Source: Pyronema omphalodes
Taxonomy: Eukaryota; Ascomycota; Pezizomycetes; Pezizales; Pyronemataceae
Length of the DNA stretch: 64,000 nucleotides
Direction of reading: 5' to 3'
NCBI GenBank assembly: GCA_024516155.1
Contig: JAJJXM010000042.1
Location: forward strand, 248,001-312,000
Part shown: piece after piece, positions 48,869-59,975 of the stretch
Layout of the letters: each line of letters begins with the position of its first letter
Position numbering within the stretch: the stretch's first letter is position 1
Program-made: the position numbers and the translations under genes
The notes under the pieces: model-generated
Seen by the model: only the letters and a program-made list of their open reading frames with translations
Told to the model about the DNA's origin: nothing
Databases searched by the model: none

Positions 48869-49539
48869 ATGATGAGAAAAAAACTGATTTAGCGATTTTG
48901 CCGAGAGAGTGCCTAGGCCCTGTAAATCATGGGTGGTACTTATTCATACTGCATCTGCACCTGCAGCTGATCTTCTTGTACCACGGAAAACTTTTTTAAT
49001 CTACATATATTTATTTCCCTCCCTTCTTCCGCTTAAAACTTTTCAAAACGCTTTCTATGTTACCTACCTACATATGTACCTACATATCGTAAAAATTCAC
49101 TTTTGCCGTACCCTGATTCTTCCGAGTATTGATACATACTACAGCTTAACATATCATTCTCCAGGTGGTAGGTGGCAGGTTAAGGCTACAGAGGCAGCTA
49201 CATAGGCCGATATTCAGCGGCTTACCTTTGTTTTGGATCTAAAAATACTGGTTGATATGTAACATTTTGATACATTTTTATGCTGACTACATAACTCACA
49301 TGAGCTTATATGCGCGAACGAACGCCTAGGCAGCATCAGCATCGGCATCAGAATCAGAATCAGGGTTTTGGAAATTTCCGAAATTTTCGATATCTTACTC
49401 ACCGAATCTGATAGCATGGGCATGGGCATGGGTATCTTTCAGCTTGAAGAGCTGGAAGAGCTGGAAGTTTCTATCTACATACCATAGTAATCATCTCCTC
49501 GATTAATACAGTAACAGTTGTCAAAAGTCGCCTGGAGTT

Positions 49540-49609
49540 TATTTATTCATTTATTCATCATACGCCGTCCCGGTCCGAGGCCTTTAAGGTCTATGACTCT
49601 ATGCGGGAT
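49540..49609 (-). mobile_element. Truncated retroposon fragment, copy C
   Basis: A 70-base insert in reverse orientation, flanked by 15-bp direct repeats AAGTCGCCTGGAGTT (49525-49539) and AAGTCGCCTAGAGTT (49610-49624), one mismatch. Read on the minus strand it has AAAGGCCTCGG, GGCGTATGATGAATAAATG and a tail of AATAAATA, matching copies A and B. Confidence 0.7.
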
Positions 49610-50420
49610 AAGTCGCCTAGAGTTGCGGTGTCTTAGGCGCACTTAGGGCTTATGTGACTGACACGTGGAGGTGGAGTTTCCTCATTGGGTATGTCCCTCT
49701 GTACCTAGACGCGTAGAGCTGGATTACTATTTTTCTCGATGAATACAGTCCTCCACATCCACTTTCTCTCACTTTTCCGTTTACATAGACACGATTTTTA
49801 TTTTTGTTTTTTTTATGCGGTGACTTGCATAAAGGTTTATTTCACCATACACCATACCCGCCAGATATTGCATGTTTCCGGTAATTGATTATCATCCGTA
49901 TCACATACCTATTCGTCTCGTGATTAACGAACGATCTACCCGGACTACCTTTTTGAACTAATAAAGAAACAAAACAGGATTCAACTTTCGTGTATGGGTT
50001 GTACGAGAAGAGGCCATGTGCGATGCATTGTGGCAAGATGCAGAGATAGATGCATAGCGGCAGTAGAAGCAGCAGCAAGCAGATCCTCTGGGACCCACCA
50101 TTTTCCGACGCCCACCCCTCTTTGCTTCCCTCCTCCATCGCGCGTGGTTTCCGTGTTCCGTGGTTCCTTCAACTTTGCTTTGGACAGCTCGATACGCCTC
50201 ACACGAATGTCGATAGCAAGTCTTTTTTCTTTATGGAAATCAGCAAATAATCTCAGATACGTGAGATACCGATAAGCGAGTTTACCGATAACCTAAAGGA
50301 CAGCTAAAAGGACAGCTAGACAAATCACGGAGCTGGGAAATACTGATACCGACTGTACATCGACCTGTCGTGCGCAACATAGAATAATCGCAATAGGTCG
50401 CTACCCGTTTAGCTATCACC

Positions 50421-50500
50421 TTGTCGGACCTCGTTGAACTTCGTCGAACCTTGTCAAGCTTCGTCGGACCTCGTCGAACTTCGTCAGACTTTGTCGAGCT
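50421..50500 (+). repeat. 10-bp tandem array (TCGTCGAACT family)
   Basis: Eight consecutive units of exactly 10 bp: TTGTCGGACC, TCGTTGAACT, TCGTCGAACC, TTGTCAAGCT and four more variants. It lies about 230 bases upstream of the basic-protein ATG. Confidence 0.85.
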
Positions 50501-50728
50501 TCAAAAAGCTTTATAGAAGCTTCCGCGCACGGCCCCAGCTGTGACGTCGTGCGATAACGACGATCGCAAGCTGCGGCGATAGTCGTCAGGTTGTCCGCAT
50601 CAGCGCCGCATCATATTATCCAACATCTCCCACAATATTCCACCCGAAAACGGCCAGTCCGACGAGTATTATTTGATCTTCCTCCGCTGGTGGAGACGCC
50701 TTCAGCGTCGCCGTCGCCGAATCTTCAA

Positions 50729-53032
50729 ATGGCGGACACTGGCAACAACAACAACGCTTCCCCTCCGGTATCTCCAATCACAGTGGACGATGCACCCATC
50801 ACCTTTACGAGTGCCGGGGAAAACGTGACGATGCCTATGTCGCCGCCCGATGACGAACACCCGCAAGACCAAGCTCACTTGGAACACCTACCGCAATCAG
50901 AACATCCCTACCATTTCCCGGATGATAAAGTGGCAGACCCCTTCATCGACCCAGTTTCTTCTACTCATTCCCACAAAACTCCCGAAGAACGCGCCGCACG
51001 AAAAGCCAAAAAGGCCGCCGAAAAGCTCGCCGCCGAAACCCAGAGCCACACTTCAAAACATCGACGACGCCGCCATTCCATGCCACCTCTAGACCCTTCT
51101 ACACGGAAACATAAAAAGATGGATTCGTTCTTCGGAACCAAGTCTGATGACGAAAAAGCGAAAAAGAAGCAACAGCGTCGCGCGGAAAAAGAACGACAAA
51201 GTGATCGCGAAGGTGTTGATCGCGAAGGAAGGCATCGCGCCGCGCGACGCCAAAGCGATCTAAACGGCAACAACCGGGGAACCCGCGGTGATCGAGATCA
51301 GGAAAACCATAACGAACGCAACGAACGCTCTCAAAGAATGTTAGGGAAGGCAGCGGGAATACTTGGTCTAAGCCGTAAGGAAGCGGCTGAAATACGAGCG
51401 CTATCACCGAGTCCAGGTCCTCGATCCAGAACAAGATCAACTTCGAGAACTCGAGGTCATCGTTACACAGATATGCCTTATGAATCTGAACCTCCGATAG
51501 GAGGAATGTCTTCCTATCCAAATTCTGAAGCTAAAGATGCAGCGAAGAAACGAAGAAGTAATAAGGAGAAGGAGAAACAAGATAAACATACCGACTCGGA
51601 AGCTCGAACTCCTAGACGTCACAGATCTCGTGCGCCTAATGAAGATGATGAAAAACGCCATCGATCGAAATCAAGACCTACAGACCAAAAAGACCACAAA
51701 GACCGCAGCGAAAAAGAAAAGCGTCACAGATCTAAATCCCGCGCTCCAACAAAGCCAGTGGAACCCGAAAATAGCCATAGAGAGAAACCACGGGGAGCAT
51801 GGGGAGCTCTAGGAGCTCTTGGACTAGGGAGCCGCGAAACTCGAGAAGCCCGGGAATCCCGAGAATCCCGTGAAGACCGCCCCCGCGAAGATCGGAAACA
51901 CCATCGCTCGATGTCTCGGCCTAAGCCTTCCCAGACTGGAGAGCCCGGAGATCCCGAAGCCCCTTCAAGAACAAAGGAAAAAACCAAAGAAAAGAAAACT
52001 TCCCGCTCCAAATCTCGACCCCGAGAATCTCGAGACACAGAACCAAAAGCCAGCACCAACCCGCCCTCCCAACCAACCGCTACTACCACCCCGGCCTTTG
52101 CTCCAGAACCTACCATTCCCGCACCAAGACCCTTCACCGTCTCCGCCTACCCCGGATCATCACCCGGCATGCCATCTGCCACCGAATTCATGGCCGCAAG
52201 CACATTGGCCGAGCGTGCCAAAGCTGCCCGAAAAGCTGAGCGCCGTGCCCGAAAAGAGGAGCTGAACAGTAAACTCAATAAAGTCGATAGCGGATTATCG
52301 ACATCCTCTGGAGCTGCAAAGTTATCCGGTACATCAAAGTCAGGTAATCGCACAAGTAAACGGGATCCAAATCGCCCGAGAAAACCAAAAGGTCCAAAAC
52401 GCACCCCGCAAGAGGAAGAAGCCTACCAATTGCGAAAAGCGGCAAAGAGAGCTAGGAAACAGGTTCCCGGTGAAGGAACCGAATTGGGTTATTTAAGTCC
52501 CGTTGATGAACGCGTTAGGAGGTATCATAAAACTGTTGTGGAACCTTCTCAGACTGAAGGTGCAAACCCGCCGGGAGGACAGACAAGGTTGAGATTACCT
52601 ATACCGAAAGATGGACCAGCGGGTGAAGATTTTTCAGTAAGTGGCGTAGGGGGTGCCGGGGGTATGGGAGGTGTCGGTGGTGTCGGTGGTGTGGCCGCTG
52701 CAGGGAAGTTAGGCAAAGACAACAAAGACAGCAAAGACACCACCAAACCCAGCAAACCCCGCCAAAGAAGAAATACAGAGCCCGGTACAGGTACAGGAAT
52801 GCAACGGCCAATCTTGCGAAGAGAAAAGGAAACAGGGCAATATCATAGTCATCATCATCATCATAATAGTCATGGACATCATACGCATGGGAAGGATCAG
52901 AGTACCCTGGGTTATGAGCAACAGGATTATGGACAGCAAGGTTATGGACAGCAGGGCTATGGACCTCAAGAACCGCAGCAGCAACAGGGAGGATTCTTGA
53001 AAAGCGTTTTTTCGAGGTGGATGGCATTTTAA
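50729..53032 (+). CDS. Large basic, intrinsically disordered protein
   Basis: A single-exon frame of 767 residues from ATG at 50729 (TCAAATGGCG context). The frame is open from 50591, but that extension begins with TTG and has no ATG, so it is excluded. The protein starts MADTGNNNNASPPVSP. It then has Lys/Ala-rich (EERAARKAKKAAEKLAAE), Arg/Ser/Glu-rich (RESRESRED, RSKSRP) and Lys-rich segments through about residue 620. A Gly/Val/Met-rich patch, a His-rich patch (SHHHHHHNSHGHH) and a YGQQGYGQQ stretch follow, ending FLKSVFSRWMAF. No folded domain is recognised. RS-like and YGQQ features suggest nucleic-acid-associated or phase-separating behaviour; this is inference. Confidence 0.7.
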   Translation: MADTGNNNNASPPVSPITVDDAPITFTSAGENVTMPMSPPDDEHPQDQAHLEHLPQSEHPYHFPDDKVADPFIDPVSSTHSHKTPEERAARKAKKAAEKLAAETQSHTSKHRRRRHSMPPLDPSTRKHKKMDSFFGTKSDDEKAKKKQQRRAEKERQSDREGVDREGRHRAARRQSDLNGNNRGTRGDRDQENHNERNERSQRMLGKAAGILGLSRKEAAEIRALSPSPGPRSRTRSTSRTRGHRYTDMPYESEPPIGGMSSYPNSEAKDAAKKRRSNKEKEKQDKHTDSEARTPRRHRSRAPNEDDEKRHRSKSRPTDQKDHKDRSEKEKRHRSKSRAPTKPVEPENSHREKPRGAWGALGALGLGSRETREARESRESREDRPREDRKHHRSMSRPKPSQTGEPGDPEAPSRTKEKTKEKKTSRSKSRPRESRDTEPKASTNPPSQPTATTTPAFAPEPTIPAPRPFTVSAYPGSSPGMPSATEFMAASTLAERAKAARKAERRARKEELNSKLNKVDSGLSTSSGAAKLSGTSKSGNRTSKRDPNRPRKPKGPKRTPQEEEAYQLRKAAKRARKQVPGEGTELGYLSPVDERVRRYHKTVVEPSQTEGANPPGGQTRLRLPIPKDGPAGEDFSVSGVGGAGGMGGVGGVGGVAAAGKLGKDNKDSKDTTKPSKPRQRRNTEPGTGTGMQRPILRREKETGQYHSHHHHHNSHGHHTHGKDQSTLGYEQQDYGQQGYGQQGYGPQEPQQQQGGFLKSVFSRWMAF

Positions 53033-53098
53033 GGGTCAAGAAACGGGAATGGCGAGTTGGCTGGGAGATTAAGGGGGGAATGGGGGGGAGGGGGGGGA

Positions 53099-53115
53099 GG
53101 GGGGGGGGGGGGGGG
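53099..53115 (+). repeat. Poly-G tract, 17 bases
   Basis: Longest run within a G-rich stretch (53073-53115) shortly after the stop codon of the basic protein. Confidence 0.85.
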
Positions 53116-54340
53116 TGAGGGAGAGAGGATAATGAGGATGCTGGCTGTGCCGCTATGACGATAGGGATGCGGATGGGGATGGGAGATATGCTGAGCGGTT
53201 ATCGATAACTGAATTGTCCAACGACAACTCAAACAAATCAGAGGCAAGGAAGAGTTTTAAACGGAGGATATCGTATGGAATGGAACTTAGCCACCTGTTT
53301 CGTCCGGACTAAGGCAGAAACGACGAGTGATGATCAATGAACGGCGATGCGAAAGTTCGGAGAATGAGGAAGAAGTAGCTGGATCAAACCAGTGATTAAC
53401 TAAATATACCATAAGGCGTTTATTGGCGTTTTCATTTTCATTAACTTTTATTTCTTTTTCGGTGGATCTTTTTTTTTGTTATTACAATTTTTGGGGAGAA
53501 CAGGGGGGTGGAGAGAATGTGAGGGAAGAGACTGAAAGGGGATGATAGGTGAGGGGATAAAATGGGAAAGGGGATTAATGAGGGGAAAGTGGGAAGATGA
53601 GAGGAGGTGTAATGTAATGTAATGTTTTTTTATGATGTATAATGAATGTATAATGATTGTATGATGACTTGATGTTATGTTGTGGTCATGATAAGATGGA
53701 ATGGGATGAAGTGAGGTAGTTGGAACTTGGTGGAGATAGTTGGTGAAGAAACTGAAATGGGAAGTGTAGTAATTCATATATTTATAGAGACTGGTATTGG
53801 ATTACTTGCTTGCTTGCTTGTTTTGATAAATGATTGTTTGGATAAATGAGTGAATGAATAACTGAGCGTTTTTTGTTTTGTTTTGTTTTGTTTTGTTTTG
53901 GCGACCGGGGGATGGGGGTGGGGGTATCGAGATGGGGGATGGAAGTTGTAAGCTGATGTAGATTTACAGATATATAGATATATAGATACCTAAATGACAA
54001 ATCACAAATCACAAGCAATTAAGCTTCTCTGCTCCGTTTTTTCCCCTCTCCTTTTTCTTAACCTTAACTTCATAACCCCCGATCATCCAGCATCTCATCA
54101 TCCAGCATCCCATCATCCTAAATTCGGCTTTCCGTCGTTAAGTTATGTCATGACCATACATTGCAGGACTTCCCATAGCTCTATTCGGGGTGGATAGAAC
54201 AACCCCAACTTCACCTATTCGATAGGAATAGAAAATCTGAATACCCCCCTGTCTATCCTAATGCCCTATTCGCGTTCTATAGAAAATATTTTTTTGTGGT
54301 GAAATGGACTCTGACGTCCGTTGCTATAGAGCGATGGGAA

Positions 54341-54480
54341 GTCATACATTATCATACATTATCATACATTATCATACATTATCATACATTATCATACATT
54401 ATCATACATTATCATACATTATCATACATTATCATACATTATCATACATTATCATACATTATCATACATCATCATACATT
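54341..54480 (+). repeat. 10-bp tandem array ATCATACATT, 14 units
   Basis: Fourteen units of exactly 10 bp, nearly perfect (first unit GTCATACATT, one unit ATCATACATC). Reading frames through it are repeat-generated and not genes. Confidence 0.95.
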
Positions 54481-54795
54481 ATCACTAAACATACCAGCAT
54501 GAAACTTAAAGTTAAAAAAAAAATTCGTTTCGTGCTATAATATAGGATAACAGCAAAATAGTAAAATATTAATCCTGGGGAAATCTTGGACGCTGAGAAA
54601 GGTGGGTTGTGGTGAGATGGATGGGGATGAGATGAATGGATATGGATATGATGGATGGGATGGATGAGGATGTATGGAAGGCGTTATCTAGAATGGCCGG
54701 TGGTGGAATACTTGCTAGAGATCAGAAGCTTTTGGGAGTAAGGTGGAGGGGGGGCTTAGTTGTATGGGCATGAGGTGGAGGGAGAGATCGGTTTC

Positions 54796-54950
54796 TAGAG
54801 ACCTCAGTTGCTGGAGAACTCAGTTGCTAGAGAACTCAGTTGCTAGAGAACTCAGTTGCTAGAGAACTCAGTTGCTAGAGAACTCAGTTGTTAGAGAACT
54901 CAGTTGCTAGAGAACTCAGTTGCTAGAGAACTCAGTTGCTGGAGACTTCA
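54796..54950 (+). repeat. 16-bp tandem array, nine units
   Basis: Units of AGAGAACTCAGTTGCT, with small changes at both ends and one TTGTT variant. There are no spacers, so it is not CRISPR-like. Confidence 0.95.
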
Positions 54951-55894
54951 AAAGTTCGAAGAGTCTATAGGCGTTTAGGGAGAGGGGGATTGATCGCTAG
55001 TGACTGAGACGTACCTACTACCGGTAATCATTCCCCCATTCCCACGAAAAAGAAAAGAAAAAAAGTAAAGAGAATCAAAAACATGGGGATTTGGAATATT
55101 AGTTAGTGGTTAGTTGTCGGTTGTTAGTACAGTAGAAGTAGAAGGAAGATGGTATGATGAAAGTCGGCGAGAGGGAGAGGGAGTTCTGGAAAAACAAAAG
55201 AAAAACCTTGGTTTTTATAGATTGGATGGATGTTGCAACGGATGGATTGTTAGGTTTGACATAGCATTTCATTCACTAAATAACTGGGTATTTTCGGAAA
55301 TTAAGCGTATGTATAGTGAAAGTGGAGGAATTGGGGATAGTTGTATGCGTTATCGTTTTCATTGGATTTCTTATTATGTTAAGAGGTTGGTTGAAAGCAA
55401 TGGATGTCGCAGTTTTGATCACTACTAGGTATTGGGAAGTTTGGACTAGCAAGTTTTTTCAGCGTTTTGGTAGTAAATTTGACAGAGGAAAAAATTCTTT
55501 TGTTGTGATTTTTCTGGTGGTGCTCTTCTTTTTCATTTTTTGTTTTTGTAAAATCCCACTAATTCCCTCCCAGAAACTGACACGCAAAGCCCCGGCGGAA
55601 CCCCAATAGCTACGATTATCAACAGTCTTTGGTATACCATACATAACATTGCATAACATACGTCACTAGTAACTAACTCTACCCTACTTCGAAATTCGAA
55701 AACAATCTCACGTTCAACAAACCAGGGAAACTAGAAATGATGCAAAAATGATGCTAAAATACCGTGATACTATCCTTGACGTAATGCCGCGTGTAACCGA
55801 GGGGAGTTAGTAGGACTAGGTCGCTAGTTTTACTGGGCTTTGGAGGGCTTTGCTGGAGCTTCGTAAAGCTTCAGCTCCTTTTATCTATGTCTGA

Positions 55895-56070
55895 TTTCAC
55901 CAGATTTTGCCGAGCTTTACGATGCGTCCCTGATATTTGCCACGCTTTGCCATGCTTTGCCGGGCTTTGCCGAGCTTCATCCAGTTTCGCTGTTATTTAC
56001 CCGACTTTACCTTCCATTCCCTTCGCTTCCCCTCCCTTATCTTGCCTGACTTTGCCTGGCTTTGCCGAGC
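55895..56070 (+). repeat. Degenerate 10-bp-period array (CTTTGCCGAG family)
   Basis: Units such as TTTGCCACGC, TTTGCCATGC, TTTGCCGGGC and TTTGCCGAGC follow each other at 10-bp spacing, then decay. The core resembles the TTGTCGAGCT units at 50421-50500. Confidence 0.7.
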
Positions 56071-56615
56071 GTCGGCAGCTCAGCAGCTCAGCTTCGCTTA
56101 ACGCCACACGCGCACGGGCTTCTCAGGCGCTAAGAGCTAACCGGGACGTCAAACGTCAAACGTCAGTCCGGGTTCTGACGATGGTTCCCAACTTCCCGTT
56201 GTGCCTACTACCAGTCTACTAGTATGTCCATGACCCAGAGTTTTCCGTTTTATGGTGCTAAGTTGCGATGTACGATTTTGTTTACGTCATATGTGGGAAG
56301 GCAGAATTTTGGAACCCAGTTCCCTCCCCCGCCACCTCTCCCCCAGAAAAATTAGGATTTTGAAAGATTGGATTTTTTGTTACCAATGTTTATGTGTTAC
56401 ATGATGTTTTGAATTATTATACCAATGGGTCATTTTTTTGATAAATAGAATTTTTTTAATTTATTCTATCTATCTAATTATATAAACAAACCAGCCCAAA
56501 AAAAAAAATCAAAAAAATAAAGCACTACTTTTTGTTCTCCATCTTTCCACCCTTAAAGCGAGAGTTTTTCAAAGTACAAAAAAATATCACACACCAAAAT
56601 GCGATATCTTATACC

Positions 56616-58470
56616 TTAAACCTTATTCTCAACCTCCTCACCATGAGCAACAGCATCCGGACGATCCTCCAACGCCTCCAAAGCCTGAGTAGCGGCCTCA
56701 ACAGCAAGCGGCGACATATGAGGCGTCTCCTTCGCAACCTTGACGATGCTCTTGTTCTCGGTGTAAGCCTTTCCAAAGAGAACATCGATCTCCTCCAAGG
56801 AACGACCCGCGGTCTCAGGGTAGAAGAAGTAGATGAAGGGAATGAACAATAGGTTCATTACTCCAAATACCAGGTAGGTTGCCCAGCCAATGTTGGCGAT
56901 CATGGTGGGGGTGATTTGAACGATCAAGAAGTTCTGGTCATGGAAAGTTAGTTGGTTAGTTATGCTATGTTAAGGCTGGGTGGGGATGGGAGGGGAATAG
57001 CTTACGAAGATCCAGTTGGTGGAAGTGGATAAAGCATTAGCTCGCGTACGGGTTCGAAGAGGTGATAACTCGGCAGGGTATAACCATGGTAGCTCAAGCC
57101 AGGTACATCCAAAGACGATGATGTAGAGGAAAAGACCAACAGCGGCTCCCTTTGCTGCGTGTGCTCCGACAATGAGACAGATCATGGTGAGGAACATTGC
57201 CAAAGCTTGACCCATAGATCCGGCGAGGAAGAGAAAGCGACGGCCCATACGTTCGATGGCGAAGAAGGAGATCAGAGTTGCCATGGCGTACATAGTTGCG
57301 TTAACACCTCCGAGGATCAGGGACATTCTGCGGGAAAGCTTAAGGGACTCTTCGAAGAGAACGGGACAGTAGTAGATGACGGCGTTACATCCTGGGGGTT
57401 ATTGGTTAGTTGATATGATACTAGAAGAATAATAGGGATGTAGATAAAGTACCTCCGAGCTGTTGGAACATCTGGGAACTTGCTCCAATTAACATTCTGC
57501 GACGATGTTGTCCCTTTCCATTGGAAAACACATCCTTGAAACCAGAGTTCTTCTCGGCACCAGCAACAATCTGAATGGACTCAAGAATAACACGCTTCTC
57601 TCTGTTGGTCTCCTCGTCGTCGATGGAAGTTCCGTTAAGCGCAGCAAGGACCTTGACAGCCTCTTCCTCGCGGCCATGGTTCAACAACCATCTCGGGGAC
57701 TCGGGGAAGACAAGAGCACCAGCGATAAGAAGAATAGCAAAGACAATCTGGAAGGCGATAGGGAAACGCCATTGGGAGCTGTCATCAACGAAGGACATTC
57801 CAAAATCGAGCCAGTAAGCAATAACGGTTCCGACAGCGATCATTCCTGCCTCGATACAAATGAGAAGACCACGATTGTGAGACTTGGAACATTCCGCCTG
57901 CCAGACTGGAATAGTAGAAGTGTTGGCACCATTACCAACTCCCTGTAGATTTTCGCATTAACAAAAAAGCGGTTCCTAAGAATTCTTGATGACGTAGGTG
58001 ATGTGATGGTAGAGATACTTACAGTTACGATACGACCAATGATGAATTGTGCAAGCTCGTGCTTGCCCCGGAATGCAGTAATCTGGATAAGAGTGCCCAA
58101 CATCATAATCACAGCGCCAATAATAATACTTCTGCATCTTCCAAGACGTTCACCCCATATTAAGGCAGCGAGGGCACCAGCGAAACAGCCAAGCTCGTAG
58201 ACGGAGGTTACAGTGCCCTGCATAGTAGCATGGTAACTGTCGTTTCCTTTGGTATCAGGGAACTCATCATTGAAACGCTCACCAGTAATCTTTTTCTGTT
58301 AGTAAGTTTTCCTTTCACCTCTTTATTACAGACGGAAGAGACGATAAACATACAATTCCGGACATGACACCCTGGTCATAACCGAAAAGTAGGAAACCGA
58401 TGGTCGCTGTGGTGGTGATAGCAACACGCAGCTTGCTGTCGGACAATCCGCCATATGTTGGTGAAGCCAT
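56616..58470 (-). CDS. MFS hexose/sugar transporter
   Basis: Five exons on the minus strand, 58470-58354, 58289-58023, 57942-57453, 57391-57006 and 56933-56616, give 525 residues, the usual length for fungal sugar porters. All junctions keep frame and restore family motifs: LLFGYDQGVMSGI joined to ITGERF; GRIVT joined to GVGNGANTSTIPVWQAE; QQLGG joined to CNAVIYYCPVLFEES; and TNWIF joined to NFLIVQITP. Further marks are WGERLGR, PESPRWLLNHGREEEA (loop 6-7), ERMGRR and PETAGRSLEEID. Twelve membrane helices are expected in the plasma membrane, with proton-coupled or facilitated sugar uptake. Substrate is not readable. A TATA box lies about 65 bases upstream of the ATG. Confidence 0.93.
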
Positions 58471-58531
58471 TTTTATGCGAATGAGTTGAAAAGATTGTGG
58501 GAGGATGGGGAAATGAAGCGGAATTTTACAG

Positions 58532-58540
58532 CTTTATATA
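58532..58540 (-). promoter_or_regulatory. TATA box of the hexose transporter gene
   Basis: TATATAAAG on the minus strand, about 65 bases before the ATG at 58470, with a C-rich tract beginning about 12 bases further upstream. Confidence 0.6.
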
Positions 58541-58559
58541 AAAGCTAACGGAGGGGGGC

Positions 58560-58578
58560 GGGGGGGGGGGGGGGGGGG
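58560..58578 (-). repeat. Poly-G/C tract, 19 bases
   Basis: Reads as poly-C in the direction of the hexose transporter and continues, after one G interruption, as CCCCCC toward the TATA box. Confidence 0.9.
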
Positions 58579-58619
58579 TAAAAGAGAGGGGGGAGAGGAG
58601 TGCGGGACAGAGTTCGACA

Positions 58620-58733
58620 CGGTCCGTCTGGTCCGGTCCTGGCCGTGGACCGGACCAAACCATCATTCGTGGTCCCGTTCTGTAGTAGGACCAGGACCGG
58701 CCGTCCTTGAGGCTCCATGGACCGGACGGACCG
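58620..58733. mobile_element. Short foldback sequence with GGTCCG arms
   Basis: Arms CGGTCCGTCTGGTCC (58620-58634) and the reverse complement CGGTCCGTCCGGTCC (58719-58733), one mismatch, with further internal complementarity (GGTCCTGG/CCAGGACC). No target duplication is certain. It lies upstream of the hexose transporter promoter. Confidence 0.35.
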
Positions 58734-58914
58734 CGGGTGAGCGTAAGTGACCACGACTATGGTCACAATGGTCACTCGCCAGCGGCTATTTTTTACCGCG
58801 GCTTATAGTGTTTTGCTGAGAAAATTATAATGCATTGCACAAAGCGAAGCCGAATGTATGTGTTTTCTTGCGAATAATAATAATAATATACATGTCTTCG
58901 TTACTATAATATTA

Positions 58915-58982
58915 GATTCAATCCCGCGTGGGCCTTTTAGGCCTCGGTCAGCGTATGCTTCAGTAAATCAATAAATAAATAA
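58915..58982 (+). mobile_element. Retroposon fragment, copy B
   Basis: Shares CTTTTAGGCCTCGGTCAGCG and the AATAAATAAATAA tail with copies A and C. Its 5' part, GATTCAATCCCGCG, resembles a polymerase III B box (GGTTCGAATCC), so the family may be a tRNA-derived SINE. Flanking direct repeats were not identified. Confidence 0.5.
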
Positions 58983-59514
58983 CGTCACACCCAGTCCCAA
59001 CTTCAACCCAAACTATTAACTATCAACAATCAGTCAGGATTCTCTCCTACAAATTACAATACATCAACACAATTCTACAAGATACTTATCCCTTTATCCC
59101 TTTATCCCTTTCTTTCTTCCTTCCTCCTTCAATCATGTATTAAGGCATTTCAACATCCACACCAGTAAAACATGAAGCGGGCCCAGAAGCTTCAAGCATA
59201 AAGGTCAAAAAGTGTTAAACCTAGGTACTTTCGAGTAGGGGCTGGCCGCTGGCTCTTGCTGTGGGTTGATATCTTAATAACTTAATCATGACTGCTGGAT
59301 CAATGCATATGATCTGTGGTCCGTGGTCTGTGGTATTAATAGGGTACGATTAGATATAACGATTACCTGAGATCTCTTGCAAAGTCTCTGTGTCTACTAC
59401 GGTCTACCAGTCAATAGGGGGTTTCGCGCTACATTCATCGGGCCGATTATAGCGCGCTACCAGAAACCGATCATGAAAAATCTGTCGTCATCAACGATGT
59501 CAGCGTGAACCCCA

Positions 59515-59529
59515 CCCCCCCCCCCCCCC
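59515..59529 (+). repeat. Poly-C tract, 15 bases
   Basis: Uninterrupted C run, preceded by ACCCCA; no TATA box was seen downstream. Confidence 0.9.
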
Positions 59530-59975
59530 TCCCGAAATCTAAATTGAAAGAAATCGAATTCTCACTGTTTTTCTTAGGCCGCAACGTCTCGTCCCCCCGC
59601 ACCACGACCCACGAAAAACATTTTCACCACACAATTGGCGATGCCACGCGCGCAGAAAAAACAACCCCACAGAACGACTTTTTGACGAATATTGCAGCAA
59701 AAAAAATGTTTCGTTATCATAGCTTGGCATGCATAGAGGCCAAATTTTATATTTTATAATCTTTTTTATACTCTTTTTTAGTTTTAATATTTTTCTTCAT
59801 TTCGCCGTGACAAACAGTTCAAAAGCGCTGCTAGCCCGTCCCGTCCCTAGCGCTTCGTATAGTGTTAAAGGTCCCATCATCGATATGTAGTCCGAAAATA
59901 ACTCAAAATGCCATAACAATATCCGGAGCTTGTTGTGTAAAAAGGCCTTTAAAACGATAAATGCCGCGTCTAGAT

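Larger units (their letters stand above)
48619..50728. other. Gene-poor spacer with a G-run, a retroposon fragment and a 10-bp array
   Basis: Contains a 21-base poly-G (48848-48868), the retroposon fragment at 49540-49609 and the decamer array at 50421-50500. Frames at 48781-48999, 48909-49205 and 49842-50275 are not supported as genes. The last about 230 bases are the promoter and leader of the basic protein gene. Confidence 0.5.
53033..56615. other. Minisatellite-rich spacer
   Basis: No gene is supported. It contains a G-rich tract with a 17-base run (53099-53115), CTTG and TTTTG short tandems (53799-53825 and 53867-53900), a 14-unit 10-bp array, a nine-unit 16-bp array and another 10-bp-period stretch. 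Open frames here are repeat by-products. Confidence 0.6.
58734..59975. other. Intergenic, with retroposon copy B and a poly-C run
   Basis: Apart from the two items listed separately, no gene is supported. A frame at 59505-59759 begins in the poly-C and has no recognisable features. The 3' end (59968-59975) is the left target duplication of hAT element 2. Confidence 0.5.

Noticed and set aside
50591..50728. N-terminal extension of the basic protein
   Set aside because: It begins at TTG with no ATG; the ATG at 50729 has a good context.
54341..54950. CRISPR-like appearance of the 10-bp and 16-bp arrays
   Set aside because: Units are directly adjacent without unique spacers and the genome is fungal.
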